Notes: generated from the letters alone by a model not told the origin. A stretch of DNA of 64,000 nucleotides from Nocardioides pinisoli (GCF_024199985.1 NZ_JANARS010000010.1:80191-144190); one strand, 5' to 3'; numbered from the stretch's first letter, positions 18,043-26,005 are shown. Translations and numbers: made by a program.

Positions 18043-18204
18043 GCGCTGTGCGTGCCCAACGCCGTCTCGCAGCCGGGCGGCTACGCGCTCGGTGCCCAGG
18101 CGGGGGAGGCCGCGATCCGCCAGGTGGTGACCGACGCCGGGTTCACCCGCTTCCGCAGGGTCGCCGAGACGCCGTTCAACCACGTCTACGAGGCGCGCCC
18201 CTGA
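18043..18204 (+). pseudogene. Class I methyltransferase, C-terminal remnant
   Basis: About 53 residues, from LCVPNAVSQPGG through ALGAQAGE to AGFTRFRRVAETPFNHVYEARP and a stop, match the end of a family of actinobacterial class I SAM methyltransferases as I recall them. The SAM-binding domain that should precede it is absent; upstream of about 18,043 the same frame runs antisense through the glycosyltransferase remnant. No start codon or promoter fits this piece. Together the two remnants look like a deletion that removed the 5' halves of two divergent genes. Confidence 0.7.
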
Positions 18205-18217
18205 CAAGATCGCGGGC

Positions 18218-18913
18218 ATGACGTACGCCGGTGCGGTGCGGGCGGCCCTGGCCGAGGTGGGCGACCCGGCCAGGGCCGCCCAGCAGCAGGCCTACATGAA
18301 GTCCGAGCTGCCCTACGTCGGGCTCGGCGCGCCCGCCCTGAAGGCGCTGCTGAGGCCGCTGCTCGTCGAGCACCGGTTCGTCGACCGGGCGCAGTGGGAG
18401 GCCGCCGCGCTCGAGCTGTGGGAGGACGCCGAGCACCGGGAGGAGTGGTATGCCGCGATCGCGCTGCTGCGCCACCGCGCGTACCGGTCGTGGCTCGACC
18501 CCGACCTGCTGCCGCTGCTCGAGACCCTCGTGCGCACCGGTGCCTGGTGGGACGTCGTCGACGAGATCGCCTCGCACCCTGTCGGCCAGGTGCTGCTCGA
18601 CCACCGGGTGCCGACGACGCCCGTCATGGACGCCTGGTCGATCGACCAGGACAGCCTGTGGGTGCGCCGTACGGCGATGCTGTCGCAGCTGCGCCACGGC
18701 GAGCACACCGACACCGACCTGCTCGAGCGCGTGCTGGTCGCCAACCTCGACGACACGGTGCACGGCCGTGACTTCTTCGTCCGCAAGGCGCTCGGCTGGG
18801 CCCTTCGCCAGCACGCCCGCACCGACCCGGCGTGGGTCCGCACCTTCGTCGCGACCTACGACGACAGGCTCAGCGGGCTGTCACGCCGGGAGGCGCTCAA
18901 GCACCTCGGGTGA
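18218..18913 (+). CDS. DNA alkylation repair protein, AlkD-like
   Basis: 231 residues, the usual AlkD length, made of HEAT-like helical repeats. Conserved stretches include AQQQAYMKSELPYVGL near the N-terminus, TGAWWDVVDEIASH in the middle, LWVRRTAMLSQL, and FFVRKALGWALRQHARTDP near the end. AlkD glycosylases remove bulky cationic alkylpurines without base flipping. CAAGAT seven bases before the ATG gives a leaderless promoter positioned right after the methyltransferase remnant. Confidence 0.93.
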   Translation: MTYAGAVRAALAEVGDPARAAQQQAYMKSELPYVGLGAPALKALLRPLLVEHRFVDRAQWEAAALELWEDAEHREEWYAAIALLRHRAYRSWLDPDLLPLLETLVRTGAWWDVVDEIASHPVGQVLLDHRVPTTPVMDAWSIDQDSLWVRRTAMLSQLRHGEHTDTDLLERVLVANLDDTVHGRDFFVRKALGWALRQHARTDPAWVRTFVATYDDRLSGLSRREALKHLG

Positions 18914-18982
18914 TCGCGTCGCTTGCTCGTCTGACCTCGACGCGCTCGTGCGACTTCGTGCCTCAGTCGCGTCGCTTGCTCG
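18914..18982. repeat. 16-bp direct repeat in the alkD/chelatase intergenic region
   Basis: TCGCGTCGCTTGCTCG occurs at 18914-18929 and again at 18967-18982 in the 123-bp gap between two convergent stops. The gap is rich in GCTCG-type short repeats. It could be a degenerate dispersed intergenic element or part of a transcription end; nothing else is seen there. Confidence 0.5.
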
Positions 18983-19036
18983 ATCTGGCCGAGCCCACGC
19001 GGCGCGCTCGTCCCTCGCGCGCCGCTGCTCGTCTCA

Positions 19037-19780
19037 TCAGACGGGCACGAGCTCGACCGCGCCCACGGCGTAGCGGGCGAGGATCGCGCGGGCGACCGCC
19101 GGGTGCGCACCCAGCGGGTCGGAGACCGCGACGGCCCCGGCCTCGACGGCCAGCTCGGTCGCCCGGTCGGGCAGCCGGCCGGGGGCGAGGAAGAACGAGG
19201 CCACGGCGATGTGGCGCTTGCCCTCGGCGCGGAAGGCCCGCACCGCCTCGCCGGCGGCCGGGGGAGCGGCCGAGGCGAAGGCGGCGGTGACCGGGAGCCG
19301 GTGCCGCGCACCCCAGGTGCGGGCGATGCGGGCGACCGCCTGGTTGGCGAGCGGGTCGGACGAACCGGCCGCGGCCAGCACCAGCGCGTCGAGCTCGCGC
19401 ACCCGCGCCGCCTTGAGCGCGTCGCGCAGGCGGACGTCGAGCACCTCGAGGAAGGCGGCCTCCATGCCGAGGATGCGGCTGGCCTGGATGCGTACGCCGT
19501 CGTGGCGGGCCATGGCCGCCTTGATGGCCTCCGGCACGTCGACCTTCGCGTGGTAGGCCTCGGTGAGCAGGAGGGGGACGACGACGATCTCCTCGTGACC
19601 GGCCTTCACCAGGCGGTCGACGACCGTGTCGAAGCTCGGCTTGGAGAGGTCGAGGAAGGCCGTCTCGACCTTGAGGTCGGGGCGCAGCGCCTTGACCTCG
19701 GCGACGAGCGCCTTGATCGTCGCGGCCGAACGCGGGTCCCGGCTTCCGTGGGCCAGGGCAACCAGAGCAGGAGCAGCCAT
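19037..19780 (-). CDS. Sirohydrochlorin chelatase (CbiX/SirB family)
   Basis: 247 residues. ALAHGSRDPRS at residues 7-17 holds the metal-site histidine of class II chelatases, and the half-domain repeat VVVPLLLTEAYHAKVD followed by HIAVASFFLAPG is typical of actinobacterial two-repeat CbiX proteins. It would insert Fe(II) into sirohydrochlorin to make siroheme, the cofactor of the sulfite reductase in the same operon. The ATG is placed after a GGAGG site; cysH ends 106 bp upstream. Cobalt chelation is an alternative in this family, but the sulfur-operon context favours iron. Confidence 0.88.
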   Translation of the reverse strand: MAAPALVALAHGSRDPRSAATIKALVAEVKALRPDLKVETAFLDLSKPSFDTVVDRLVKAGHEEIVVVPLLLTEAYHAKVDVPEAIKAAMARHDGVRIQASRILGMEAAFLEVLDVRLRDALKAARVRELDALVLAAAGSSDPLANQAVARIARTWGARHRLPVTAAFASAAPPAAGEAVRAFRAEGKRHIAVASFFLAPGRLPDRATELAVEAGAVAVSDPLGAHPAVARAILARYAVGAVELVPV

Positions 19781-19886
19781 CAGGGGTGCCTCCGTTCGTG
19801 TGTGGAGCGGTGGTGCTTCAGGTGGGGGTGCTGCGGGACGACGGCGTTGTCGACCCGGTGTGAGGAGGAGATCTCGTGGCATGTCG

Positions 19887-20630
19887 TCATGCGTGGATCC
19901 CGCACTCGGTCTTGGAGGTGCCGGCCCAGCGTCCGCTGCGCGGGTCGTCGCCGGGGGCGACGCGGCGCGTGCACGGCCAGCAGCCGATGCTCGGGTAGCC
20001 GTCGTGCACGAGCGGGTTGACCAGCACCCCGTTGTCGACGATGTACCGCTCGACCTGCTCGTCGCTCCAGCGCGCCAGCGGGGAGACCTTGACCTTGCCC
20101 TTGCGGGCGTCCCAGCCGACGACCGGGGCGATGACCCGGTTGTGGGTCTCCGCGCGGCGCAGCCCGGTGGCCCAGGCGTCGTACTCGGCCAGGGTGTCGG
20201 CGAGCGGCTTGACCTTGCGCAGCGCGCAGCAGAGGTCGGGGTCGGTCTTGTAGAGGTCCTTGCCGTACTGCTCGTCCTGCTCGGCGACGGTGAGCGAGGT
20301 GCTCACGGTGCGCAGGTTGACCGGGAGGGTCGCCTCGACGGCGTCGCGAGTGCCGATGGTCTCGACGAAGTGGTAGCCGGTGTCGAGGAAGACGACGTCG
20401 ATGCCGGGCGCGACCGTCGAGGCGAGGTGCGCGAGCACGGCGTCGCCCATCGAGGAGGTGATCGCGAACCGGTCGCCGAAGGTCGCGACGGCCCACTCGA
20501 TGATCACCTCGGCGGGCGCGAGCTCGAGCTCGGCGCCGACGTGGGAGACGAGCTCGCGCAGCTCCTCCGGCGTACGTCCCTCGGTGTGGGTGCCCTTGAA
20601 GTCGCGGGCGGCGCGGGTCGAGAGGCTCAT
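19887..20630 (-). CDS. cysH: Assimilatory APS/PAPS reductase CysH
   Basis: 247 residues. ITSSMGDAVLAHL is the PP-loop-like nucleotide site, FLDTGYHFVET follows, and the pairs CC (DLCCALRK) and CxxC (CWPC) supply the four cysteines of the [4Fe-4S] cluster found in APS-reducing enzymes. The C-terminal ECGIH carries the catalytic cysteine that forms the sulfonyl adduct. These cluster cysteines indicate APS rather than PAPS as substrate. The ATG overlaps the stop of the small zinc-ribbon gene. Confidence 0.96.
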   Translation of the reverse strand: MSLSTRAARDFKGTHTEGRTPEELRELVSHVGAELELAPAEVIIEWAVATFGDRFAITSSMGDAVLAHLASTVAPGIDVVFLDTGYHFVETIGTRDAVEATLPVNLRTVSTSLTVAEQDEQYGKDLYKTDPDLCCALRKVKPLADTLAEYDAWATGLRRAETHNRVIAPVVGWDARKGKVKVSPLARWSDEQVERYIVDNGVLVNPLVHDGYPSIGCWPCTRRVAPGDDPRSGRWAGTSKTECGIHA

Positions 20631-20788
20631 GGTGCGCCTCCCGTGCCCGGGTGCGGGATCATCCCGGTCATCTGCACGGTGAAGCTGCGCAGGCACGAGC
20701 GGCACTCCCAGGCCCCTGCACCCTCTCGGGGGAACAGGTTCTCGTCCCCGCAGTAGGGGCAGTGGAACGGGACCGCGCGCTCGGACAT
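20627..20788 (-). CDS. Small two-CxxC zinc-ribbon protein in the sulfur operon
   Basis: 53 residues. Its ATG overlaps the sulfite reductase stop and its TGA overlaps the cysH start, so it sits in a run of 4-base overlaps and is almost certainly translated. CPYCGDENL and WECRSCLRSF provide two CxxC knuckles, a zinc ribbon or rubredoxin-like fold. A similar short gene is often found between sulfite reductase and cysH in actinobacteria. Its job is unknown; delivery of electrons or assembly of the iron-sulfur enzymes are possibilities, not shown. Confidence 0.85.
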   Translation of the reverse strand: MSERAVPFHCPYCGDENLFPREGAGAWECRSCLRSFTVQMTGMIPHPGTGGAP

Positions 20789-22500
20789 CAGACCGCCACC
20801 GGCTCCCCGCGCAGCAGGACCTCGTCGGCGCGCGCCACCCAGGCGGCGAACCGCTCACCCTCGGTGCGGTCCTGGAGGTAGGCGCTGACGACGGCCGACA
20901 CGTAGTCGTCGAGGCCGGCGCTGGTGACCTTGTGCGCGCGCAGCTTGCGGCCCATGGCGGGGTTGAGGCCGAGCGCACCGCCGAGGTGCACCTGGAAGCC
21001 CTCGACCTGCGTGCCGTCGGCGTCCATGACGAGCTGGCCCTTGAGGCCGATGTCGGCGACCTGGGTGCGGGCGCACGCGTTGGGGCAGCCGTTGACGTTG
21101 ACCGAGATGTCGGTGTCGAGGTCGGGGAAGCGCTTCTCGAGCTCGGTCACCAGCCGGCGGGCGCGCTCCTTGGTGTCGACGATCGCGAGCTTGCAGAACT
21201 CGATGCCGGTGCAGGCCATCGTGGACCGGCGCCAGTTGCTCGGCCGCGCGGTCAGCCCGATCTTCTCGAGGTCGTCGGCGAACGCCTCGGTGTCGTCGGC
21301 GGCCACGCCGATCACGACCAGCTTCTGGTAGGCCGTGAGCCGCGCGCCGCGGGCGCCGTAGCGCTCGACCAGATCGCCCAGCGCGCTCAGCGTGGTGCCG
21401 TCGATGCGGCCGACCACGGGGGCGGCGCCGACATAGAACCGGCCGTCCTTCTGCTCGTGGATGCCGATGTGGTCGCCCTGGGCGATCGGCGACTCGGGGG
21501 AGGGGTTGTCGACGAGCTGCTTGTGGAGGTACTCGTTCTCCAGGACCTCGCGGAACTTCTCCTTGCCCCAGTCGGCGAGCAGGAACTTCAGGCGGGCCTT
21601 GGAGCGCAGCCGGCGGTAGCCGTAGTCGCGGAAGATGCCGGCGACGCCCTCCCAGGCGTCGGCGACCTCGTCGAGCGGGATCCACACGCCGAGCTTGTGG
21701 GCGAGCATCGGGTTGGTCGACAGGCCGCCGCCGACCCAGAGGTCGAAGCCGGGGCCGTGCTCGGGGTGGACGGTGCCGACGAACGAGACGTCGTTGACCT
21801 CGGGCGCGACGTCGTGGCTGGGGTGGCCGGTCAGCGCGGTCTTGAACTTGCGCGGCAGGTTGGAGAAGTCGGGGTTGCCCAGGATGCGGCGCTTGATCTC
21901 GGCGAGCGCCTCGGAGCCGTCGATGATCTCGTCCTTGGCGATGCCCGCGACGGGGGAGCCGAGGAACGGGCGCGGGCTGTCGCCGCACGCCTCCAGCGTG
22001 GTGAGGCCGACCGCCTCGAGCCGCTCCCAGATCGCCGGGACGCTCTCGATCTCGATCCAGTGGTACTGGATGTTGTTGCGGTCGGTGATGTCGGCGGTGT
22101 TGCGGGCGTACGCCGTCGACACCTCGCCCAGCGCCCGCAGGGCTGCCGCGTCGAGGATCGCGCCGTCGGTGCGCACGCGCATCATGAAGAAGCGGTCGTC
22201 GAGCTCCTCCTCCCCGAGCTGCGCGGTCTTGCCGCCGTCGAACCCGGGCGCGCGCTGGGTGTAGAGGCCCATCCAGCGGAAGCGACCACGCAGGTCGGCC
22301 GGGTCGATCGAGTCGAAGCCGCGGCGCGAGTAGGTGTAGAGGATGCGGTCCCGCACGTTGAGCGGGTCGTCGTCCTTCTTGGACTGCTCGTTCTTGTTGA
22401 GCGGCTCGGTGTAGCCGAGCGCCCACTGGCCCTCGGCGCGCTTCGGGCGCGGGATCTCGGTGCGCTGGGCGGCCTGGGGCGTGAACCGGAGGTCAGGCAT
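20788..22500 (-). CDS. sir: Ferredoxin-type sulfite reductase
   Basis: 570 residues, the length of the NirA/SirA family. Two ferredoxin-like half domains and two siroheme-type repeats are visible; the [4Fe-4S]-siroheme ligands lie in ACTGIEFCK and NVNGCPNACAR. It reduces sulfite to sulfide with six electrons from ferredoxin. The context of cysH, a chelatase and a Cys-containing leader peptide supports sulfite rather than nitrite as substrate. The ATG at 22500 begins MPDLRFTPQ; upstream is a 73-bp spacer to the leader peptide stop. Confidence 0.95.
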   Translation of the reverse strand: MPDLRFTPQAAQRTEIPRPKRAEGQWALGYTEPLNKNEQSKKDDDPLNVRDRILYTYSRRGFDSIDPADLRGRFRWMGLYTQRAPGFDGGKTAQLGEEELDDRFFMMRVRTDGAILDAAALRALGEVSTAYARNTADITDRNNIQYHWIEIESVPAIWERLEAVGLTTLEACGDSPRPFLGSPVAGIAKDEIIDGSEALAEIKRRILGNPDFSNLPRKFKTALTGHPSHDVAPEVNDVSFVGTVHPEHGPGFDLWVGGGLSTNPMLAHKLGVWIPLDEVADAWEGVAGIFRDYGYRRLRSKARLKFLLADWGKEKFREVLENEYLHKQLVDNPSPESPIAQGDHIGIHEQKDGRFYVGAAPVVGRIDGTTLSALGDLVERYGARGARLTAYQKLVVIGVAADDTEAFADDLEKIGLTARPSNWRRSTMACTGIEFCKLAIVDTKERARRLVTELEKRFPDLDTDISVNVNGCPNACARTQVADIGLKGQLVMDADGTQVEGFQVHLGGALGLNPAMGRKLRAHKVTSAGLDDYVSAVVSAYLQDRTEGERFAAWVARADEVLLRGEPVAV

Positions 22501-22573
22501 GGTCAGGAAGGTCCTGTTCGCTGAGGGGTGCCGCGCGCGACGTTGAGCGCGGAGAGGGACTTCTGGGCGGCGT

Positions 22574-22663
22574 TCAGCGATGCCAACAGGTCGCGCTGCC
22601 CACACGCATGTAGTCGACGTGACGTCGGACCACGAGGTGCGTGTGGGTGGAGGCGGTGACCAT
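22574..22663 (-). CDS. Leader peptide upstream of sulfite reductase
   Basis: A 29-residue frame from ATG to TGA on the sir strand, 73 bp before sir. Its C-terminal half contains RRHVDYMRV followed by SATCWHR, matching the pattern RRHVD-x2-RV-x-SA-x-C of short actinobacterial leader peptides described ahead of sulfur-metabolism genes. The cysteine codon is four codons before the stop, where ribosome stalling at low charged tRNA-Cys could alter downstream structure. Cysteine-responsive control of the sir operon is thus likely; the mechanism is inferred from similar leaders. Confidence 0.85.
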   Translation of the reverse strand: MVTASTHTHLVVRRHVDYMRVGSATCWHR

Positions 22664-22692
22664 GTCAAGAAGTCTCAGGGGTTGGACACCCG

Positions 22693-22722
22693 TTCCACAA
22701 GCCGAAATCTCGTTATGTGGGA
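22693..22722. promoter_or_regulatory. Imperfect inverted repeat upstream of the sir leader
   Basis: TTCCACA (22693-22699) and TGTGGGA (22716-22722) are inverted arms with one mismatch and 16 bp between, 30 bp upstream of the leader-peptide start on the minus strand. The position suits an operator over the sir promoter. No regulator can be named. The rest of the 22664-22841 gap shows no gene. Confidence 0.4.
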
Positions 22723-22841
22723 CAGCGCGCCACGATGTGAGACGACGTCGATCGCGCCCGCCCCGCTCAACAGATGAGTGAGGTCCAGGTCACACCTTCG
22801 TGACCCGCTGGTACGACTCAGCCTCGGCGTCCCGGGGCCTC

Positions 22842-22847
22842 TAGGCT
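22842..22847 (+). promoter_or_regulatory. Candidate leaderless -10 of glyA
   Basis: TAGGCT is followed by seven bases and the glyA ATG, with no ribosome-binding site between. Transcription would begin at or next to the start codon. Confidence 0.5.
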
Positions 22848-22854
22848 GTTCCCC

Positions 22855-24291
22855 ATGACGGACTCCCTGATCAGCAGCGCGTACTCGCAGGCCCTCGAGG
22901 TGATCGCGTCGGTCGAGCCGCGCATCGCCGAGGCCACCCGCCAGGAGCTCACCGACCAGCGGGGCTCGCTCAAGCTGATCGCGTCGGAGAACTACGCCTC
23001 GCCGGCCGTACTGCTGACGATGGGCACGTGGTTCAGCGACAAGTACGCCGAGGGCACCGTCGGGCACCGCTTCTACGCGGGCTGCCAGAACGTCGACACC
23101 GTCGAGTCCCTCGCCGCGGAGCACGCGCGTGAGCTCTTCGGCGCGCCCTACGCCTACGTCCAGCCGCACTCGGGCATCGACGCCAACCTCGTCGCCTTCT
23201 GGTCGATCCTCGCCAACAAGGTGGAGTCGCCCTACCTGGAGAAGATGCAGGCGAAGAACGTCAACGAGCTCTCCGAGGCCGACTGGGAGACCCTGCGCCA
23301 CGAGTTCGGCAACCAGCGCCTGCTCGGCATGTCGCTCGACGCCGGCGGCCACCTCACGCACGGGTTCCGTCCCAACATCAGCGGCAAGATGTTCCACCAG
23401 CAGCAGTACGGCACCGACCCGGAGACCGGCCTGCTCGACTACGACGCGGTCGCGGCCAAGGCGCGCGAGTTCAGGCCGCTCGTGCTCGTCGCCGGATACT
23501 CCGCCTACCCGCGCCGGGTGAACTTCGCGAAGATGCGCGAGATCGCCGACGAGGTCGGTGCCGTGCTGATGGTCGACATGGCCCACTTCGCCGGCCTCGT
23601 CGCCGGCAAGGTGTTCACGGGCGAGGAGGACCCGGTTCCCTTCGCCCACCTCACCACCACCACGACCCACAAGTCGCTGCGCGGTCCGCGCGGCGGCATG
23701 GTGCTGGCGCAGGAGGAGTTCGCCGCCGACGTCGACCGCGGCTGCCCGATGGTGCTCGGCGGCCCCCTGTCGCACGTGATGGCCGCCAAGGCCGTCGCCT
23801 TCGCCGAGGCCCGCACCACCGAGTTCCAGGACTACGCCCAGCGGATCGCCGACAACGCGAAGTCGCTGGCCGAGGGCTTCCTGACCCGCGGGGCCAACCT
23901 CGTGACCGGCGGCACCGACAACCACATCGTCCTGCTCGACGTCTCGTCCTTCGGCCTCACCGGTCGCCAGGCCGAGTCCGCCCTGCTCGACGCCGGCGTC
24001 GTCACCAACCGCAACTCGGTCCCGGCCGACCCCAACGGCGCCTGGTACACCTCCGGCGTCCGGCTCGGCACGCCCGCGCTCACCACGCGCGGCTTCGGCC
24101 ACGACGAGTTCGACACGGTGGCCGAGCTCATCGTCGACGTGCTCAGCAACACCGAGGCCGGCACCACGAAGGCCGGCGGGCCCAGCAAGGCGTCGTACGT
24201 CCTGGGCGACGGCGTCGCCGACCGCGTCACGAAGCGCTCGGCGGAGATGCTCGACAAGCACCCGCTCTACCCAGGTCTCGTCCTCAGCTGA
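22855..24291 (+). CDS. glyA: Serine hydroxymethyltransferase
   Basis: 478 residues. KLIASENYASPAVL, YAEGTVGHRFYAG, the PLP-lysine motif TTTTTHKSLRGPRGG and VTNRNSVPAD are diagnostic. It interconverts serine and glycine with tetrahydrofolate, feeding C1 units. The protein is about 60 residues longer than E. coli GlyA because of an insertion after residue 115 (around KNVNELSEADWETLRHEFG), seen in a subset of actinobacterial enzymes. It is divergent from the sir operon and its stop overlaps the convergent membrane-protein gene by 8 bp. Confidence 0.97.
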   Translation: MTDSLISSAYSQALEVIASVEPRIAEATRQELTDQRGSLKLIASENYASPAVLLTMGTWFSDKYAEGTVGHRFYAGCQNVDTVESLAAEHARELFGAPYAYVQPHSGIDANLVAFWSILANKVESPYLEKMQAKNVNELSEADWETLRHEFGNQRLLGMSLDAGGHLTHGFRPNISGKMFHQQQYGTDPETGLLDYDAVAAKAREFRPLVLVAGYSAYPRRVNFAKMREIADEVGAVLMVDMAHFAGLVAGKVFTGEEDPVPFAHLTTTTTHKSLRGPRGGMVLAQEEFAADVDRGCPMVLGGPLSHVMAAKAVAFAEARTTEFQDYAQRIADNAKSLAEGFLTRGANLVTGGTDNHIVLLDVSSFGLTGRQAESALLDAGVVTNRNSVPADPNGAWYTSGVRLGTPALTTRGFGHDEFDTVAELIVDVLSNTEAGTTKAGGPSKASYVLGDGVADRVTKRSAEMLDKHPLYPGLVLS

Positions 24292-24967
24292 GCTCCGCGT
24301 CCCCGTCCGCCTCCCCGTCGGCACCGGGGAAGCGGACCCACCGCGGGTCAGTGTTGACGTCGTAGGTGCGCTTGCCGTGCAGGACCCACAGGCCGACGTG
24401 CACGAGTGCCAGGACGACCCCGAGGATGGCGGCCAGCCACGGCCCACCCGGCCAGGCGATGAAGGCGACCAGCCCGCCCACGACGATCGAGTTGACCACG
24501 ACCACGAAGATCGCGGCGCTGGCGAGCACGTGGTTGACGTCGCGGACCGGACCCATCGTGTAGGTCTGGGTGACCTGCCGCGGGTCGTCGCCGATCCCGG
24601 TGACGAAGTAGGGCGCCAGCGTGGGGTCGAGGGCCACGTAGGCCGCGCGGAGCCGGTTCATCCCCAGCACGAAGAAGTAGTCCTCCTGGCTGGCGTTGGC
24701 GACGCGGAAGCTGGTCAGCGTGCCGGTGAGCAGCACCACCAGGCCGAGGGTGATCGCCAGGATGCGGAACGTCTCGGTGTAGCCCAGCCCCTGCACGGCC
24801 AGCGCCAGGAACACCAGGACGGCGGAGGTGAAGGTGAGCTGCGCCGAGATGCGGCCCATGACCTCGTTCCACGTCTGGCTGCGCACCGCGAGCAGGCCCC
24901 AGTGCTCGGTCGCGAGGATCTGCGCCCGCACCGCGGGCGGCACGGGCTCGGGGCTCGGCTGGCTCAT
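24284..24967 (-). CDS. Four-helix membrane protein of unknown function
   Basis: 227 residues. The ATG is chosen because AGGAGG stands four bases upstream, one of the strongest ribosome-binding sites in the window. Four hydrophobic segments are visible in two pairs: LTFTSAVLVFLALAVQGLG and ILAITLGLVVLLTG, then AAIFVVVVNSIVVGGLVAF and LAAILGVVLALVHVGLWVL. A cytosolic loop of about 55 residues separates the pairs. No family is recognised. Confidence 0.8.
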   Translation of the reverse strand: MSQPSPEPVPPAVRAQILATEHWGLLAVRSQTWNEVMGRISAQLTFTSAVLVFLALAVQGLGYTETFRILAITLGLVVLLTGTLTSFRVANASQEDYFFVLGMNRLRAAYVALDPTLAPYFVTGIGDDPRQVTQTYTMGPVRDVNHVLASAAIFVVVVNSIVVGGLVAFIAWPGGPWLAAILGVVLALVHVGLWVLHGKRTYDVNTDPRWVRFPGADGEADGDAELS

Positions 24968-25028
24968 GGCGCCTCCTGGTCGTCCCACGGTAGACCGGCG
25001 CCTCGTCGCCCGGCATCCCCGATCTGTC

Positions 25029-25113
25029 GTAGACGCGCAGACAGAAGCCGTGCGCGCCGCGCCGCTCACGCGGCGACGGGCCACGCCGCGTGCGCTTCTG
25101 TCTGCGCGTCTAC
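25029..25113. repeat. 85-bp inverted-repeat element, copy 1
   Basis: A perfect 19-bp inverted repeat starting GTAGACGCGCAGACAGAAG (25029-25047) and ending with its complement (25095-25113) encloses 47 bp. The right half lies inside the coding end of the AbiEi/DUF559-like gene and supplies its last 15 or so residues (VDAQTEAH...) and the stop. A second element of identical length and near-identical arms but a different core is at 26006-26090. The GTAG tip recalls REP/RAYT elements. No transposase gene is nearby. Confidence 0.85.
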
Positions 25114-25953
25114 GCCGGTTGCCCGGCACAGCACCTCACGCACCCACGTCGGTCGCAGCATGACGTCGTCCCACGTGAACCGCAGCACCGTCCAGCCGTC
25201 GGCGGACAGCAGCGTGTAGCGCCGGACGTCCTTGATGAACCCGGCGCGGTTGCCGTGCCACTCGTAGGAGTCGCACTCGATGACGAGGCGCTTCTCGTGG
25301 TCGACCAGGTCCGGGCAGGCCCAGTAGTGGTCAGTGGACAGGACGACCTGCGGCGTCACGTCGAGGCCCGGCACCTGCAGGCAGATCGCACGTGTGACCG
25401 ACTCGAAGGGATTGGCGGCCCTGGCGTCGGCGGCGCGGGCGATCCTCCTGACCTTCGCACTGCCCGCTCCGCGCACCTGCGCGACGATCCGGCGCAGCGT
25501 CGCCTCCTCGCCGTGGCGCAGGGCTGAGTCGGCGATGGCGAGGGCCTCGTCGTCGGGCAGCGAACGCAGGCAGTGGAGCAGGGTCACCTCGCGGCTCGTG
25601 GCCACCCCGGACACGTCGTCCGGTCCCAGGTCGGCGCGGTGCAGGACGACTTCGTCACGCCAGGCCCGCGGCACGTTGCGTCTCCTCGGGAACACGACGT
25701 GGGGCACCACGGGAACGCTCTTGACCTCCCACCCGTGGTGCAGCGCCGCGCTGGTCAGTGCGAGGTGGCCGTTGACGCGGTGCGCCTGCTTTGCGGCCGC
25801 GTCGAGGTCGGGCAGGACGTAACGCCCGTGCGAGGCGCGGACGACCACCCCGCGTCGCAGGGCCGCATCGACCTCGGCGCGCGACGTCACGAGGATGAGC
25901 CGGCCACGCGTGGCCAGCCCGCCCATGCGGCGCATCGCCTCGTCGACCTCCAC
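25066..25953 (-). CDS. AbiEi-like winged-helix protein with DUF559 endonuclease-like domain
   Basis: 295 residues. The N-terminal 90 residues resemble the winged-helix AbiEi/type IV antitoxin domain (GLATRGRLILVTSRAEVDAALRRG, then HGRYVLPD). The C-terminal region is DUF559/Vsr-like: PDLVDHEKRLVIECDSYEWHG holds the acidic metal-binding residues of a PD-(D/E)xK fold, followed by RRYTLLSADGWTVLRFTWDDVM. Such proteins are common and poorly characterised in actinobacteria. No AbiEii toxin gene is adjacent, so a toxin-antitoxin role is not supported here. The C-terminal 15 residues come from repeat copy 1. A GTG start has CACGCT six bases upstream. Confidence 0.75.
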   Translation of the reverse strand: MEVDEAMRRMGGLATRGRLILVTSRAEVDAALRRGVVVRASHGRYVLPDLDAAAKQAHRVNGHLALTSAALHHGWEVKSVPVVPHVVFPRRRNVPRAWRDEVVLHRADLGPDDVSGVATSREVTLLHCLRSLPDDEALAIADSALRHGEEATLRRIVAQVRGAGSAKVRRIARAADARAANPFESVTRAICLQVPGLDVTPQVVLSTDHYWACPDLVDHEKRLVIECDSYEWHGNRAGFIKDVRRYTLLSADGWTVLRFTWDDVMLRPTWVREVLCRATGVDAQTEAHAAWPVAA

Positions 25954-26005
25954 GCCGCCAGCGTGCCTCAGGTCCGCGGGCGGCCGCTCGCGCTCTCCAC
26001 AGGCC

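Noticed and set aside
20932..22524. 530-codon open frame on the plus strand
   Set aside because: Antisense shadow of the sulfite reductase, whose iron-sulfur and siroheme motifs are clear on the other strand.
22580..22777. Plus-strand 65-codon frame in the sir/glyA gap
   Set aside because: It is antisense to the leader peptide and covers the likely promoter region; the minus-strand leader has a recognised motif.
25066..25953. AbiE toxin-antitoxin system
   Set aside because: Only the AbiEi-like half is found; no AbiEii nucleotidyltransferase is adjacent.
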